33,539 nt of DNA, taken from SURF-13 sp041695325. Its GTDB lineage: Bacteria; Pseudomonadota; Gammaproteobacteria; SURF-13. The translations under genes were made by a program, and so were the position numbers. The DNA lies in NCBI GenBank assembly GCA_041695325.1, contig JBGFRC010000020.1, positions 1-33,539 on the forward strand, written 5' to 3'. Under the pieces are notes generated by a model. The model was not told the DNA's origin. It ran no database searches and saw nothing but the letters and a program-made list of their open reading frames with translations. How positions within the stretch are numbered: the first letter of the stretch is position 1; each line of letters opens with the position of its first letter. Of this stretch, positions 31,940-33,539 are shown piece by piece.

Positions 31940-33001
31940 TTAAATTATAGCCCGTCTGCGCATTCCCCACATCACGAGTCCAGCAAAACACAACATGGCG
32001 AGCGACACACCGACAGCCGCCTGGATCACGCGGGTGGTGACACCGCCAACGGTACCGATGTGCAGCGGATAGACCAGGTTGTCGATGCGCACGGCAAGCA
32101 CGGCATCACGGCTCAAACGCCGTTGCACGATCTCGCCGCGGTAGGGATCGACATGCACGAAGTTACGCCCGTTGGGGTGAACTTCCTCGGGCAGCTTCTT
32201 GCGCACGATCACCGGCTGGTCGGCTGCTAGCGGCAGGTACAGCCAGGTGATCCGGCCTTCGGGCATCGCCGCCTCGGCGCGCCGCACGATCTCGTCCAGG
32301 GGCAGCGGGTCGCCTGCCGCCCTAACGGGTGCCGGCGGTGCCGGCGGCGCGGCGGCGGTCAGACCGAAAAGCACGCGGGTGAATGTCTCGTGGAACACCA
32401 GCACCGCCCCGGTCGCGCCTGTGATCAGCAGGAAGATCAGGGTTAAGATCCCCGCGACCCGGTGCAGGTCGGAGCATGTGCGCAGCCAGCCCCCGCTGCG
32501 AATCCGCAGGGCGCCGGCTAGCCGGCGCCAGCCGGGCCACCACAGCACCGCCCCGCTGATTGCCAACGCCAAGAGCACGAGCGCCGCCACGCCGAGCGTG
32601 GTCTCCCCGGCCTCGCCCGCGAAGAGCTGGGTGTGCAGCGCGAGCAGCAGGCCCTTGAACGTGTCGCGCGGCCCGCGCACGCCAAGCACCGTCGCCCGAT
32701 AGGGATCGAGAAACACGCGCGGCCCCTCGTCGGAGCCCATATACACCTCGACCGCCTGCGTGGCATCCAGGGGCATCCGTATATAGGCGGGCGCGGCATC
32801 GGGATAGGCGGCGCGCGCCCGATCGAGGAGCGTTTCGAGCGCTGCCGGGGCCGCGCCCGGCTCGACCCGCTTGAGCGCGGGATGCCACGCCCGCTCGAGC
32901 TCGTCGCCGAACACGAGCAGCCCCCCGGTGAGGCCGGAGAGCAGGAGCACCACGCCGGCGGCGAGGCCGAGGTACTTGTGCAGTTGGTAAAGAAGCCGCA
33001 T
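31940..33001 (-). CDS. PepSY-associated transmembrane protein (ferric-siderophore reductase-like)
   Basis: A 353-residue inner-membrane protein with the PepSY-TM layout. Helix 1 (LAAGVVLLLSGLTGGLLVFG, after the motif LYQLHKYLG) is followed by a periplasmic PepSY domain (about 45-125), helix 2 near LGVAALVLLALAISGAVLWW, helix 3 (GILTLIFLLITGATGAVLVF), a second periplasmic domain, and helix 4 (AVGVSLAMLCFAGLVMWG). The histidines in LHKYLG, HTQLF, DLHRVAG and PLHIGTVGG are the conserved heme-coordinating candidates. The family includes ferric-siderophore reductases. ATG 33001 overlaps the stop of the siderophore synthetase (TGATG), so the two are coupled. The IS remnant abuts its 3' end. Confidence 0.88.
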   Translation of the reverse strand: MRLLYQLHKYLGLAAGVVLLLSGLTGGLLVFGDELERAWHPALKRVEPGAAPAALETLLDRARAAYPDAAPAYIRMPLDATQAVEVYMGSDEGPRVFLDPYRATVLGVRGPRDTFKGLLLALHTQLFAGEAGETTLGVAALVLLALAISGAVLWWPGWRRLAGALRIRSGGWLRTCSDLHRVAGILTLIFLLITGATGAVLVFHETFTRVLFGLTAAAPPAPPAPVRAAGDPLPLDEIVRRAEAAMPEGRITWLYLPLAADQPVIVRKKLPEEVHPNGRNFVHVDPYRGEIVQRRLSRDAVLAVRIDNLVYPLHIGTVGGVTTRVIQAAVGVSLAMLCFAGLVMWGMRRRAII

Positions 33002-33539
33002 CACGCGCCCGCGCCCTCCGCGGCCACGGGTGTCCGCTCGTCGCGCGCGACGACATCGAGCGCGTTGCGCACCATGCCATGTTCCGCAGCGTGCGGGCGA
33101 TCGCTGCCGGTACGATAACCGTCCACGAACAGGCGGTTGCGGTTGAGACACAGCTTGGTGAAAGACGGCTTGAGCAGGTCGAACAACGCGAAGCGCTCCC
33201 GAAGCCCTGAAAAGCGGGTCTGGTAGTCGAGAATCTGCGCGCGCAGCCGGCCCCAGAACCGCCGCTCGGGGTAGCCGTGCGCCGATTCGAGGAGATCGGC
33301 GAGGTAGCGCAAATGGCATATGAACAACCCCGTCTGGATGAACTGGCACAGACTCTCGGGCGGCTCGCTGCGCAGCACCCTGACCAGCTCGGGGTCGAGT
33401 CCCGCCAATTCGGGGAGAGGGTGCCGACTAAAATTGAGGTCATCCACGAAATCCTTCATCGCCAGCCTCTGCGGGACGCAATCCCGCAGCACCAGCACCG
33501 CGTTCTCGCCGTGCGGCGAAAACACCACGCCGTACTGGT
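33001..33539 (-). CDS. NIS siderophore synthetase, IucA/IucC family (C-terminal part)
   Basis: The frame is open to the window edge; 179 codons are visible and the N-terminal two thirds lie outside. It reads QYGVVFSPHGENAVLVLRDC, then LAMKDFVDDLNFSRHPLPEL and a helical C-terminus (FIQTGLFICHLRYLADLLES through KPSFTKLCLNRNRLFVDGYR), which match the FhuF-like/C-terminal domain of ATP-dependent NRPS-independent siderophore synthetases such as IucA, IucC and AcsD. It would condense citrate or a citrate derivative with an amine. Coupled to a PepSY protein, it indicates a siderophore production and use operon. Confidence 0.87.
   Translation of the reverse strand, partial: QYGVVFSPHGENAVLVLRDCVPQRLAMKDFVDDLNFSRHPLPELAGLDPELVRVLRSEPPESLCQFIQTGLFICHLRYLADLLESAHGYPERRFWGRLRAQILDYQTRFSGLRERFALFDLLKPSFTKLCLNRNRLFVDGYRTGSDRPHAAEHGMVRNALDVVARDERTPVAAEGAGA

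Overview
The window reads as a chromosomal segment of a GC-rich gammaproteobacterium, probably a sulfur-oxidising lineage of the Chromatiales/Thiohalomonadales kind. The pointers are the conserved gene orders (rpsF-rpsR-rplI-dnaB-alr-radA, rnr-rlmB next to tRNA-Leu, and rnm-yciO-S2P-trpS-scpA-scpB-rluB), a 7-iron FdxA ferredoxin, and a TAT-exported flavocytochrome c sulfide dehydrogenase flavoprotein. The taxonomic placement is inference; no 16S or marker tree was possible.

Layout: 1-104 is the tail of an unidentified plus-strand gene whose stop codon lies in a hairpin-rich dispersed repeat (94-297). 360-2211 (minus) holds an orphan sulfide dehydrogenase flavoprotein followed by a 27-residue and a 143-residue membrane protein. 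2280-8708 (minus) is a housekeeping run: COG2231-type glycosylase, rluB, scpB, scpA, trpS, site-2 protease, yciO and rnm. 8791-14726 (plus) holds fdxA and an AddAB-type nuclease/helicase pair. The helicase ends about 50 residues after its last helicase motif, without the usual C-terminal nuclease domain, and a MITE-like repeat lies 78 bp further on.

14727-22542 is the accessory part. A plus-strand group encodes a DUF5132 protein, an HMA-fold-like membrane protein with a PGR motif, an amphipathic Ala/Gly/Val-rich phasin-like protein and a small PGR-motif HMA-like protein. It converges on a minus-strand operon of a SERCA-like P-type ATPase with a PGR-HMA N-terminus, a divergent methionine adenosyltransferase and a DUF3562 protein. 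Three metal-binding-domain relatives without CxxC, together with an ATPase and a SAM synthetase with altered active-site positions, make this the best candidate for a poorly described system.

22165-22973 (plus) holds a small 3-TM protein and a PilZ protein. 22989-31119 (minus) is the conserved radA-alr-dnaB-rplI-rpsR-rpsF block and the rlmB-rnr pair. 31174-31260 is tRNA-Leu(CAG) with a terminator, followed by a decayed IS3-family remnant. The last segment (minus) holds a PepSY-type membrane protein and the C-terminal part of a NIS siderophore synthetase (IucA/IucC family) that runs off the end.

No CRISPR array, rRNA or prophage was seen.
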